A stretch of 50,291 bases of DNA. It comes from Candidatus Methanomethylophilaceae archaeon. GTDB taxonomy: Archaea > Thermoplasmatota > Thermoplasmata > Methanomassiliicoccales > Methanomethylophilaceae. The notes beneath the pieces are model-generated. The model saw nothing but the letters and a program-made list of their open reading frames with translations, searched no databases and was not told the origin of the DNA. The translations under genes and the position numbers were made by a program. How positions within the stretch are numbered: the first letter of the stretch is position 1; every line of letters starts with the position of its first letter. The stretch is taken from contig CALUHQ010000041.1 in the NCBI GenBank assembly GCA_944320485.1, positions 1 to 50,291 of the forward strand, written 5' to 3'. Below, one piece after another: positions 8,914 to 17,309 of this stretch.

Positions 8914-9572
8914 CGCACTACTTCAGCAGGATGACGATCACCCGCAAGGGCATCGAGGACATAGGCGCGAGGATGGCCAAGGGAGCATACCCCGTTCACA
9001 AGGAGGTATGGTCCATGTTCCCAGACAATCCCGAAGGTTCCAGGGATTACGTGTACTGCATGATGGACGGCTGCAGGACGATCTACTGTGTGTCGGCACG
9101 TGAACCGAGGTGCGATACGGGGAACTGGATGGTAGAGGTGAAGAGGTACGAGCCCATCATCCACGACGGTGACATCTACAGGTTCTACACATGCGTGAAT
9201 CCCACGGTGGCCAATGACAACACTGGCAAGCATCAGCGTCACGATGTCGTCATGGACCTCAAACGGAAGATGCGCGAGTCCGGGGAACCTGTCGACATGA
9301 GGGCGATCATCCAGGGATCCGTGACGGAGTGGTTCGTCAGAAAGGGGGCTCTGAATGGTTTCGAGCCGGTGGAGGGTCCCGAGCTGGAGATCTCAGCCTA
9401 CAGGCGCAACGAGTCCTACAAGGCCGGTGTCCAGAAGATAACGTTCTCCACGGTCGTCGTGGAGGGGTATCTCAGAGTCACGGATCCTGAGGCATTCGAG
9501 AGAGCCCTGTACAACGGCATCGGATCGGCCAAGGGATTCGGCTGTGGCATGCTGATGATAAAGCGTCCATGA
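8910..9572 (+). CDS. casE: crRNA endoribonuclease Cas6e (Cse3/CasE)
   Basis: This enzyme cuts pre-crRNA at the base of each repeat hairpin and stays bound to the 3' handle. I chose the GTG at 8910 (GTGA overlap with cas5e) because the family starts with a short strand like VTHYFSRM; an upstream in-frame ATG at 8862 would add residues that are only a shadow of cas5e. The likely catalytic His is H30 in YPVHKEVWSMFPDN, matching the conserved aH..lW.lFpd motif. The C-terminal glycine-rich loop GIGSAKGFGCGMLMIKR is present. The product has 220 residues. The stop overlaps the cas1 start (ATGA). Confidence 0.93.
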   Translation: MTHYFSRMTITRKGIEDIGARMAKGAYPVHKEVWSMFPDNPEGSRDYVYCMMDGCRTIYCVSAREPRCDTGNWMVEVKRYEPIIHDGDIYRFYTCVNPTVANDNTGKHQRHDVVMDLKRKMRESGEPVDMRAIIQGSVTEWFVRKGALNGFEPVEGPELEISAYRRNESYKAGVQKITFSTVVVEGYLRVTDPEAFERALYNGIGSAKGFGCGMLMIKRP

Positions 9573-10573
9573 TCCCGATACGCACATGTGTGGTTCCGTT
9601 GAAGGACAGGAGCACGTACATTTCGGTCGAGTACGGGATCCTGGATGTCCAGGACGGTGCATTCGTCCTCAGGGATGTCAACGGTGTCAGGACCACCATA
9701 CCAGTGGCAGGTCTGGCATGCATAATGCTCGGTCCCGGCACCACCATCACTCATGCGGCGGTGTCCCTGGCTGCCGATGTGCGCTGTCTCCTCATCTGGA
9801 CAGGCGAGGGTGGCATCCGCCTGTATTCTGCAGGGATGCCGGGCGGAAGCAGATGCGACAGGCTTCTGAACCAGGCGCGGGCAGCCCTCATACCGGAATG
9901 CCGTCTGGAGGTGATACGTCGGATGTACCAGTACAGGTTCGAGGAGAGCCTGGACCCGGGGTTGAGCGTGGAGCAGATGCGCGGGAAGGAGGCCGCGAGG
10001 GTGAAGCGGATCTATGCCGAGCTTTCACGCGAATACGGAGTCGAATGGAACGGCAGGAGGTACGATGCTGCGAATTGGAGAAGCGCCGATCCAATCAACA
10101 GATGCATCAGCTCCGCAACATCCTGTCTGTATGGTCTCTCGGAAGCAGCGATCCTCATCGCAGGTTACTCTCCGGCCATCGGATTCGTGCATACCGGCAG
10201 ACCCAGGTCGTTCGTTTACGACGTTGCGGACCTGATCAAATACGAGACTGCTGTCCCTGTGGCATTCAAGGTGGCATCGGAGCAGAGGGAGGATTTCGAG
10301 ACGCATGTCCGTCATGAATGCAGGGACATGTTCGCACGCAGACATACGCTGGAATCCCTGGTCCCGTTGATCAATTCGATATTCTCCGGATTGGAGGCCG
10401 ATGATGTCGATGGGGTTGTCCCGAGTCCAGATTTCTCATCCGACGAGGGCAGATGCTATGATGGTTCTGATTATCGAGAACGCTCCGAACCGTCTCAGGG
10501 GGAGGTTGTCGCTATGGATGTTCGAATTGAAACCCGGGGTGTACCTGGTGGATTGCAACTCCAGGCTTCGTGA
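9569..10573 (+). CDS. cas1: CRISPR integrase Cas1 (type I-E)
   Basis: With Cas2 this protein inserts new spacers at the array. The conserved Cas1e blocks are present: RGKEAARVKRIY with the metal-binding Glu, WNGRRYD, the SPAIGFVHTG block with the catalytic His, and FVYDVADLIKYE with the Asp residues. The frame is 334 residues long, about 30 longer than usual. The last 38 codons (from 10458) overlap cas2 in another frame and read as low-similarity, charged sequence, so the natural end probably lay near 10460 and its stop has been lost or shifted. The overlap of 116 nt is much longer than at the other cas junctions. Confidence 0.92.
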   Translation: MIPIRTCVVPLKDRSTYISVEYGILDVQDGAFVLRDVNGVRTTIPVAGLACIMLGPGTTITHAAVSLAADVRCLLIWTGEGGIRLYSAGMPGGSRCDRLLNQARAALIPECRLEVIRRMYQYRFEESLDPGLSVEQMRGKEAARVKRIYAELSREYGVEWNGRRYDAANWRSADPINRCISSATSCLYGLSEAAILIAGYSPAIGFVHTGRPRSFVYDVADLIKYETAVPVAFKVASEQREDFETHVRHECRDMFARRHTLESLVPLINSIFSGLEADDVDGVVPSPDFSSDEGRCYDGSDYRERSEPSQGEVVAMDVRIETRGVPGGLQLQAS

Positions 10574-10736
10574 ATGGATATGGGAAACAGTATGTCAGAA
10601 CATCGGCAAAGGTTCAGCGATGATGGCATGGTCGACCAGCAGGAAGGAGTTCGGATTCGACATCAGAGCGATAGGGGATACGAAGAGGATCGTTTCGAAC
10701 ATCGATGGAATCAAAATGCTGTCGAAAATAGATTAA
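10458..10736 (+). CDS. cas2: CRISPR adaptation protein Cas2 (type I-E)
   Basis: A 92-residue Cas2e. The start MMVLIIENAPNRLRGRLSLW and the following ELKPGVYLVDCNSR are diagnostic of the I-E Cas2 family. I placed the start at the ATG-ATG pair at 10458/10461; an upstream in-frame ATG at 10401 would add residues that shadow cas1. The protein forms the dimer bridging two Cas1 dimers during spacer capture. Its stop codon lies inside a small inverted repeat only 26 bases before the first CRISPR repeat. Confidence 0.92.
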   Translation: MMVLIIENAPNRLRGRLSLWMFELKPGVYLVDCNSRLREWIWETVCQNIGKGSAMMAWSTSRKEFGFDIRAIGDTKRIVSNIDGIKMLSKID

Positions 10737-10762
10737 GTTTAATCTTCTATATAACTAAGATA
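10731..10762 (+). promoter_or_regulatory. Very short CRISPR leader between cas2 and the array
   Basis: Only 26 bases separate the cas2 stop from the first repeat. They include an inverted repeat, GATTAA (10731-10736) with TTAATC (10739-10744), and a TATA-like CTATATAAC at about 10746-10754. The conserved repeats begin here and the degenerate ones lie at the far end, so this is the leader side. No long AT-rich leader is present. Confidence 0.6.
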
Positions 10763-13110
10763 GAGTTCCCCACGCATGTGGGGATGAACCGTCCAAGAGC
10801 TTCACCTATACAACCTCTCAACAGAGTTCCCCACGCATGTGGGGATGAACCGGTCATAGGTTTCAGAGACCTTAACAGTAACCAGAGTTCCCCACGCATG
10901 TGGGGATGAACCGATGGGTATCGTTGGTATTCATACCCCCATTGGGAGTTCCCCACGCATGTGGGGATGAACCGAACCCCGCAGGAGCCAAGCGCATCAA
11001 GCGGGCGAGTTCCCCACGCATGTGGGGATGAACCGAGTAGCACGATTAAGACCGCTCATAAGGAAACGAGTTCCCCACGCATGTGGGGATGAACCGAAGA
11101 TCGGGGTCGGATGGATCAACGTCAACATGAGTTCCCCACGCATGTGGGGATGAACCGAACGTGGTCCGTGTCGTCGTCGGTCCTGTATGGAGTTCCCCAC
11201 GCATGTGGGGATGAACCGGTTTCAGTCACCCACGACGGAGACCTGTGCGTGAGTTCCCCACGCATGTGGGGATGAACCGGAACCGTCCCATTTCCACTCT
11301 ATGCTCGTGGAGAGTTCCCCACGCATGTGGGGATGAACCGGACTGTCCGAAAATCGAGGAACTGAAAGGGTCGAGTTCCCCACGCATGTGGGGATGAACC
11401 GAGAACGCATGAGGAAACGGAGACACTGCCGGAGAGTTCCCCACGCATGTGGGGATGAACCGAGTCCCGGTCCTCTATGGAAAAGGTAAGTATAGAGTTC
11501 CCCACGCATGTGGGGATGAACCGGACATCATCGCAGGAGACGCAGAGAGGGTGTTGAGTTCCCCACGCATGTGGGGATGAACCGATTTCTGTGAGGATCG
11601 TCAAGGAGACGACCGAGAGTTCCCCACGCATGTGGGGATGAACCGGACATTCACGGAGTCGCGCGAGATGAGGCGTGGAGTTCCCCACGCATGTGGGGAT
11701 GAACCGATGAGGATAGGGAAAGGTGAATGAGATGAGGTGAGTTCCCCACGCATGTGGGGATGAACCGTACGGAGGACTCAGCCAGCTCAAGGACCCGCAG
11801 AGTTCCCCACGCATGTGGGGATGAACCGTGGATTGATGCAACTGTGTGGATACCCGAATGGAGTTCCCCACGCATGTGGGGATGAACCGATTCAACGATG
11901 GACACTGCGCTTTCGATTCTCGAGTTCCCCACGCATGTGGGGATGAACTGACAGCGAGGACACCGATGACGATGGCCATGATGAGTTCCCCACGCATGTG
12001 GGGATGAACCGGAATCCCACAGACCCAGAACGAAGCTCTTCACGAGTTCCCCACGCATGTGGGGATGAACCGGCTATTCTTCATAACCAACGCTGCCGGA
12101 TCCAGAGTTCCCCACGCATGTGGGGATGAACCGTGAATTAAGCACCACAAACCATTTCCCCTCCATGAGTTCCCCACGCATGTGGGGATGAACCGGAGCC
12201 TCTGTCCACCATCTGACGGAACCCATCGAGTTCACAACGCATGTGGGGATGAACAGTACATATTCCATGATTGGAAAGCCGAAGACTAGAGTTCCCCACG
12301 CATGTGGGGATGAACCGAAGGGATATCGAATTCGATAAGTTCACGTCGAGAGTTCCCCACGCATGTGGGGATGAACCGGAAGCACTGCGAACAGCTCATC
12401 TATATGTTCGGAGTTCCCCACGCATGTGGGGATGAACCGACCGCACCTGTGGCCAATCTGACCTACCCCTCGAGTTCCCCACGCATGTGGGGATGAACCG
12501 TTGCTCATGTTCCCGGCGTTGTCCACCTTGGAGAGTTCCCCACGCATGTGGGGATGAACCGGTCATCGCCACATACTCCAGCGACGCCGTGACGAGTTCC
12601 CCACGCATGTGGGGATGAACCGCCAGTGACAATGTGAGCCTTGTCGGTGCTGGTAGAGTTCCCCACGCATGTGGGGATGAACCGAAGCTGACCGACGCCG
12701 TTGCCGACATCCAGAGGAGTTCCCCACGCATGTGGGGATGAACCGACCTTATGAAAATGCGGTCCGTGTGAACCTCAGAGTTCCCCACGCATGTGGGGAT
12801 GAACCGGTCGAGCCGTTCACGTTCCAGGCAAGCACGGCGAGTTCCCCACGCATGTGGGGATGAACCGTCATCCTTCCCGTCCGTGACGACGATGGATATG
12901 AGTTCCCCACGCATGTGGGGATGAACCGTACCGCGTCAAGGCAGCCAGCGAGTCCGACGCGAGTTCCCCACGCATGTGGGGATGAACCGATCGTCGACCG
13001 GAACGGAACGGCTGTGATCGAGAGTTCCCCACGCATGTGGGGATGAACCGCCCCTCGGCGACAGATCGGCGTGAGGTTCTCGAGTTCTCCACGCATGTGG
13101 GGATGAACCG
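10763..13110 (+). CRISPR. Type I-E CRISPR array, 39 repeats and 38 spacers
   Basis: A 29-bp repeat that begins GAGTTCCCC and ends GGGGATGAACCG recurs every 61 bases from 10763. The palindromic CCCCACGCATGTGGGG core forms the Cas6e hairpin, and the sequence is close to the bacterial I-E repeat class. I located 39 copies by position. Spacers are 32 bp, except 33 bp before the repeats at 12167 and 12656 and 31 bp before 13082. Most copies are identical; the copy at 11922 has one change (ACTG end), the one at 12228 has several, and the last, at 13082, has one. The array is transcribed away from cas2 on the plus strand. No two spacers looked alike by eye. Confidence 0.98.
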
Positions 13111-13142
13111 AAGGCACATGAGCACGCGGTCGCTGCCATGAG

Positions 13143-13411
13143 GAGTTCCCTACATACATGGGGATGAAACGTCCACTTCGTACCTCACGTCTCTCCAATA
13201 CCTGAGTTCCCCACACACGTGGGGGTCGAACAGATTATAAGAGAGCCTCATGGTTAGTGGAAGCGTTGAGGCCATAGTCGTGTTGAGATAATCATAACAG
13301 AACCAGTCGATTCATGATTGCAAGTTCCCCACATACGTGGGGATGAACCGCTACTGTTCTCGGAGAGCAATATGCCGAGGACAAGTTCCCCATTATTATG
13401 GGGTGTGTTGA
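13143..13411 (+). repeat. Decaying trailer end of the CRISPR array
   Basis: Repeat-like units continue past the last good copy at 13143, 13204, 13322 and 13383, with increasing mismatches; a further eroded one may sit near 13266. Spacing stays near 61 bp or a multiple of it. Such decay is expected at the leader-distal, oldest end. It confirms that the cas2 side is where new spacers enter. Confidence 0.8.
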
Positions 13412-13590
13412 TTCTCATCGATCGTCAATTGACTGAAACTTCGTCTTGGACATAGATGTGAAATTTAGAGCCTATCTAAGATCTGAATCATGGATTTCTG
13501 GTTCGAATCAACCATCTGTCAGAACGACATGATTATGCTAGATAATCGTCCCAGTCGTGATTACATATCAGTTCGAAGATGAAGGTGCAG

Positions 13591-15474
13591 ATGATAATCT
13601 ACAGCTCCACCAAGTCCGATTTCATCGACGACATAGTAAACGGCGTTCTGGACGAGAAGCTGGAATCGCTGATGATGAGTCGTTTCGGCCGCGGGACCCC
13701 CGAATCCGAACTGCGTGCATGGCGCAACTCTCTCACGTACATGGGCAACATCATCGGGTCGTCATCGATCCCTGCGGATGCGGGCATCGCCATCGAGTAC
13801 GGCATACCCTACACGTCAAAGCGTGTAGACCTCATAGTCACGGGTCTGAACGAGTCCGGACACAACGCCGCGGTCATAGTGGAGCTGAAGCAGTGGTCGT
13901 CCGCCGAGGCCGTTCCCGGGAAGGACGGGGTGGTCCGCACCGTCGTGGGCGGAGGAATTCACGAGGTGGCACATCCATCGTACCAGGCCTGGTCCTATGC
14001 CGAGGCGATCGAGGACTTCAACGAGGACGTCCGTGAGATGGGAGTCGTCTTGTCCCCCTGTGCCTGCCTCCACAACTACGTCCCCGAGGTGCCTGACCCA
14101 CTCTGCTCCGACATCTACTCGGAGTATCTGGGGCTGGCCCCCATGTTCACCAAGCACCAGGGATCCGACCTCCGCGGCTTCCTGGAGAGGTTCATAAGGA
14201 AGGGCGATGGCGGAGAGACGATATTCATCCTCGACCGCGGGCGTCTCAAACCCTCCAAATCTCTCCAGGACGTCCTGTCGTCCATGATGGAGGGGAACCA
14301 GGAGTTTGTCCTCCTTGACACCCAGAAAGTGGTCCACGAGGACATCCTGCATCAGGCGAGGGCCATAGCCAGGGGAGGGGACAAGAGGGTGCTCGTGGTC
14401 AGAGGCGGCCCCGGCACCGGCAAGTCCGTCCTCGCGGTCAACCTGTTGTCGGAGATCACCTCGATGGGGATGTCGGCCCTGTACGTGTCCAAGAACTCCG
14501 CCCCCAGGAACGTCTACGGGCAGAGGCTCAAGGGTGCCAAGAGGGGACGCAGCAGGGTCGACAAGCTGTTCGTCGGTTCCGGGAAGTTCGTGGATGCGGT
14601 TCCGGACGCGTTCGACGTCCTCCTCGCGGATGAGGCGCACAGGCTCAACGAGAGGAGCGGGCTGTACCAGAACCTGGGCGAGAACCAGGTGATGGAGATC
14701 ATACGCGCAGCGAAGCTGTCGGTCTTCTTCATCGACGAGGACCAGAGGGTCACCCTCAAGGACATAGGTACCGTGGACGAGATCAGAAGGTACGCGAAGA
14801 TGTTCGGCGCACCGGTGACCGAGATGGAGCTGGACTCCCAGTTCCGCTGCTCGGGGTCCGACGGATACATGTCATGGCTGGACAACATCCTCCAGATCCA
14901 CGAGACGGCGAATCTCGACTTCGACGATGGGGTCGGGGGGTTCGATTTCAGGGTGTACGACGATCCGAACGAGCTGCGGGCGGCCATCGAGGAGAGGAAC
15001 GAGGGCAACAACAGGTCGAGGCTGGTCGCAGGATACTGCTGGGACTGGATATCCAAGGGGAAGGACGACACCGACGTCCACGACGTGACCATCCCCGGGA
15101 CGGGTTTCGGCATGAGCTGGAACCTGAGCAACACGGGCACCTGGGCCATAGATGAGGGGTCCATCAACGAAATCGGATGCATACACACCTGCCAGGGGCT
15201 GGAGTTCGACTACGTGGGCGTGATAATCGGTGACGATATGCGCTACTCCGACGGGGCCGTCGTGACGGATGCTTCCAAGAGGGCGAGGACGGACCAATCA
15301 CTGCGGGGTCTGAAGAGCTCCTATCCCGATCCGGATGAGGCGTACACGGTCGCGGACAGGATCATAAAGAACACTTACAAGGTTCTCATGACCCGCGGGA
15401 TGAAGGGTTGCTACGTCTACTGCACAGATCCCGGGATGGCGGAGCATCTCAGGAAAGGTATGCAGTCCAGATGA
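13591..15474 (+). CDS. DUF2075-type nuclease-helicase (PD-(D/E)XK plus SF1-like ATPase)
   Basis: About 627 residues. The N-terminal third holds a PD-(D/E)XK-like pattern, RVDLIVTG followed by AVIVELKQWSS (Asp ... Glu-x-Lys). Walker A GGPGTGKS lies near residue 271, Walker B-like VLLADEAHR near 346, and the helicase-like SQFRCSGSDGY, IHTCQGLEFDYVGVI and KVLMTRGMKGCYVYC follow, as in the DUF2075/Schlafen group 3-like helicase family. I prefer the ATG at 13591 because the family starts MIIY..TK..F; the ATG at 13579 adds four residues. It lies next to the CRISPR array in the same direction but with its own 180-bp upstream gap. A role in nucleic-acid defence or repair is an inference from the fold and location. 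Confidence 0.85.
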   Translation: MIIYSSTKSDFIDDIVNGVLDEKLESLMMSRFGRGTPESELRAWRNSLTYMGNIIGSSSIPADAGIAIEYGIPYTSKRVDLIVTGLNESGHNAAVIVELKQWSSAEAVPGKDGVVRTVVGGGIHEVAHPSYQAWSYAEAIEDFNEDVREMGVVLSPCACLHNYVPEVPDPLCSDIYSEYLGLAPMFTKHQGSDLRGFLERFIRKGDGGETIFILDRGRLKPSKSLQDVLSSMMEGNQEFVLLDTQKVVHEDILHQARAIARGGDKRVLVVRGGPGTGKSVLAVNLLSEITSMGMSALYVSKNSAPRNVYGQRLKGAKRGRSRVDKLFVGSGKFVDAVPDAFDVLLADEAHRLNERSGLYQNLGENQVMEIIRAAKLSVFFIDEDQRVTLKDIGTVDEIRRYAKMFGAPVTEMELDSQFRCSGSDGYMSWLDNILQIHETANLDFDDGVGGFDFRVYDDPNELRAAIEERNEGNNRSRLVAGYCWDWISKGKDDTDVHDVTIPGTGFGMSWNLSNTGTWAIDEGSINEIGCIHTCQGLEFDYVGVIIGDDMRYSDGAVVTDASKRARTDQSLRGLKSSYPDPDEAYTVADRIIKNTYKVLMTRGMKGCYVYCTDPGMAEHLRKGMQSR

Positions 15475-15728
15475 TCGACGTGGGATGACCTATGGACACA
15501 TCATCCGGTAATCATGGGCCGGTACACCCCCGTACAATGATGCACTCAGTGAGCTTCGGCTCCAATCGGCAGACGCATCATCGCTGTGGTTCTACTATCG
15601 TGAAGCGACCTGTTCTGATATGTACGTTCGGATGCTTATCCGGTTTTGTGTTCTCCCGTATCGGATTCAAAGAATTCCATAAGTTGCAGTGTCCAGCCGT
15701 TTATCTCAGACCCGCGTCCTGTAGTCAT

Positions 15729-17069
15729 TCAGTCTTGAACCGGTGTGGAGTTACTCTGATCTCTCCCCACCACATCCTTCATCATCCACGCCAGGCACAG
15801 CGGGAGCTTCGTCACGCGCCCGTCCTCCGGAGGCCCCATCAAGAGCACCACCGACCTCTCCGGCGAGTACCTGTCGATGTACTCCTTCAGGCTGGTCGCC
15901 CTCACCTTCCATCCGGATTTAGTCTCCACCGGGACCACATCCGTCCCCACGGCTACCAGGAAGTCCAGCTCATACCTTCCGTTCCTCCAATACCTGGGGG
16001 TCCTCTCGAACCCAGACACGATCTCGTTCAGCACGTAGTTCTCCGCCACGGCTCCCCTGAAGTCTGGATCCGTCCTGCCCCTTACGGAGTCGTAGGTGTA
16101 CATGGGCAGTTCCGCCCCCACCATCCTGGACAGGAGGCCAACGTCGCACACGTACAGCTTGAACAGTCTCCCGTCCGGGACGGAGTCCAGGGGGATCCCG
16201 GGCGAATCGGCGGCACGGACCCTGTACAGGAGGCCGGCATCGGTGAGCCATTGCACGGCGTCCTCCAGGTCCGATGCCCTCCTGCTGCCCTTCACATGGC
16301 TGTAGAAGAACCGCCCGTTCTCGGCTGCGAGCTGCTGGGGCACAGATTCCCATACCCTGCTGACCCTGGGTCCGTGGTCGTCCGGCACATGCTTCAGGAA
16401 ATCGGAGTCGTAGGATGTCAGGATGCGGTCCTGCTCCTCCTTCACGGCCTCCTCCCCCCTGCCGTCCACCCACGCCTTCACGGCACGGGGCATCCCCCCG
16501 ACGAACAGGTAGCGGAGGTACTCCTGCTCCAGCAGGTCGATCAGAGCCTGGGAGGAATCGAACGGACCGGTCTCCATCAGACGGTCGACGACCGTCCTGT
16601 GGCCGGCGGCCACGAGGAACTCATCGAAGTCCATAGGTCTCATGGTCATCATGTCGACCTTGCCGACGGGGAACGACGATTTCCTGGCCAGGGCCACCCC
16701 GAGGAGAGATCCCGCCGCGGCCACATGGTATCCGGGCGCGTCCTCGCAGAAGTACTTCAGGGATGTGATGGCGTCGGGGCATGCCTGGATCTCGTCCAGG
16801 ACGAGCAGGGTGTCGCCCTCGGAGATGTCGACGCCCTTGATGGACGCTATGTCGCGAACTATCCTCCTGGGGTCCAGGTCGCGGTCGAAGACCCGGTGCA
16901 TGCCCTTCTCCGACTCGAGGTTCACGTAGACCATGTTCCCGTACTGTTCCTCCCCGAACCTCCTGAGGATGTAGGTCTTGCCGCACTGGCGCACCCCGCG
17001 GACGATCAGGGGCATCCTGTCCTCACGGTCCTTCCACTCGAGCAGCAGATCGTAGGCCTTGCGCCACAT
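15729..17069 (-). CDS. ATP-binding protein, AAA_14 + DUF4143 type
   Basis: A 446-residue protein of the COG1373-like family, common and expanded in archaea and gut bacteria with no settled function. Walker A is GVRQCGKT near residue 27 and Walker B-like LLVLDEIQACPD near 88. The middle holds helical lid and winged-helix-like parts. The DUF4143 C-terminal domain carries RYWRNGRYELDFLV and VVPVETKSG, a nuclease-like E-x-K pattern. I chose the ATG at 17069, not the upstream in-frame start at 17138, because a TATA-like GATATATC (plus-strand 17089-17096) lies about 25 nt ahead, fitting leaderless transcription. It is divergent from the DUF1638 gene; a 15-bp palindrome lies between them. Confidence 0.85.
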   Translation of the reverse strand: MWRKAYDLLLEWKDREDRMPLIVRGVRQCGKTYILRRFGEEQYGNMVYVNLESEKGMHRVFDRDLDPRRIVRDIASIKGVDISEGDTLLVLDEIQACPDAITSLKYFCEDAPGYHVAAAGSLLGVALARKSSFPVGKVDMMTMRPMDFDEFLVAAGHRTVVDRLMETGPFDSSQALIDLLEQEYLRYLFVGGMPRAVKAWVDGRGEEAVKEEQDRILTSYDSDFLKHVPDDHGPRVSRVWESVPQQLAAENGRFFYSHVKGSRRASDLEDAVQWLTDAGLLYRVRAADSPGIPLDSVPDGRLFKLYVCDVGLLSRMVGAELPMYTYDSVRGRTDPDFRGAVAENYVLNEIVSGFERTPRYWRNGRYELDFLVAVGTDVVPVETKSGWKVRATSLKEYIDRYSPERSVVLLMGPPEDGRVTKLPLCLAWMMKDVVGRDQSNSTPVQD

Positions 17070-17126
17070 GTCATATGCATCGCCTGATGGATATATCAAA
17101 ATGTTGCATCTTTTTCCTGTAAAAAG

Positions 17127-17141
17127 TGTATGATTCATACA
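17127..17141. promoter_or_regulatory. Perfect 15-bp palindrome upstream of the DUF4143 ATPase
   Basis: TGTATGA and TCATACA flank a single central T. The site lies about 60 bp upstream of the preferred ATPase start, in the gap to the divergent DUF1638 gene, and looks like an operator for a dimeric protein. No experiment or homologue is known to me. Confidence 0.5.
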
Positions 17142-17280
17142 TAAAATTACAACAAAAACTGATGATTATGTGCATTAAATATTGAGGTGTGGATATTTTT
17201 GCTAAGTGAATCGTCGGCTGCAGGATTGTCCGCCAGGAGCGCCACGACGGGGGTGGTTACATCCGGGGTACTGGCCAGGA

Positions 17281-17287
17281 TAAATAC
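17281..17287 (+). promoter_or_regulatory. TATA-like box of the DUF1638 gene
   Basis: TAAATAC lies about 26-29 nt before the ATG at 17310. This is the spacing expected for a leaderless archaeal transcript and supports that start over the upstream in-frame ATG at 17187. Confidence 0.5.
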
Positions 17288-17309
17288 GCCGTCATGGAAT
17301 CATGTATCC

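Noticed and set aside
10747-13216. Many minus-strand open frames with repeating SSPHAWGT, RFIPTCVGNS and VHPHMRGEL peptides
   Set aside because: They are translations of the CRISPR repeat in three frames, not proteins.
15492-17087. 531-codon plus-strand frame
   Set aside because: It is antisense to the DUF4143 ATPase, has no domain and is rich in His/Pro/Arg as expected of a GC-rich shadow.
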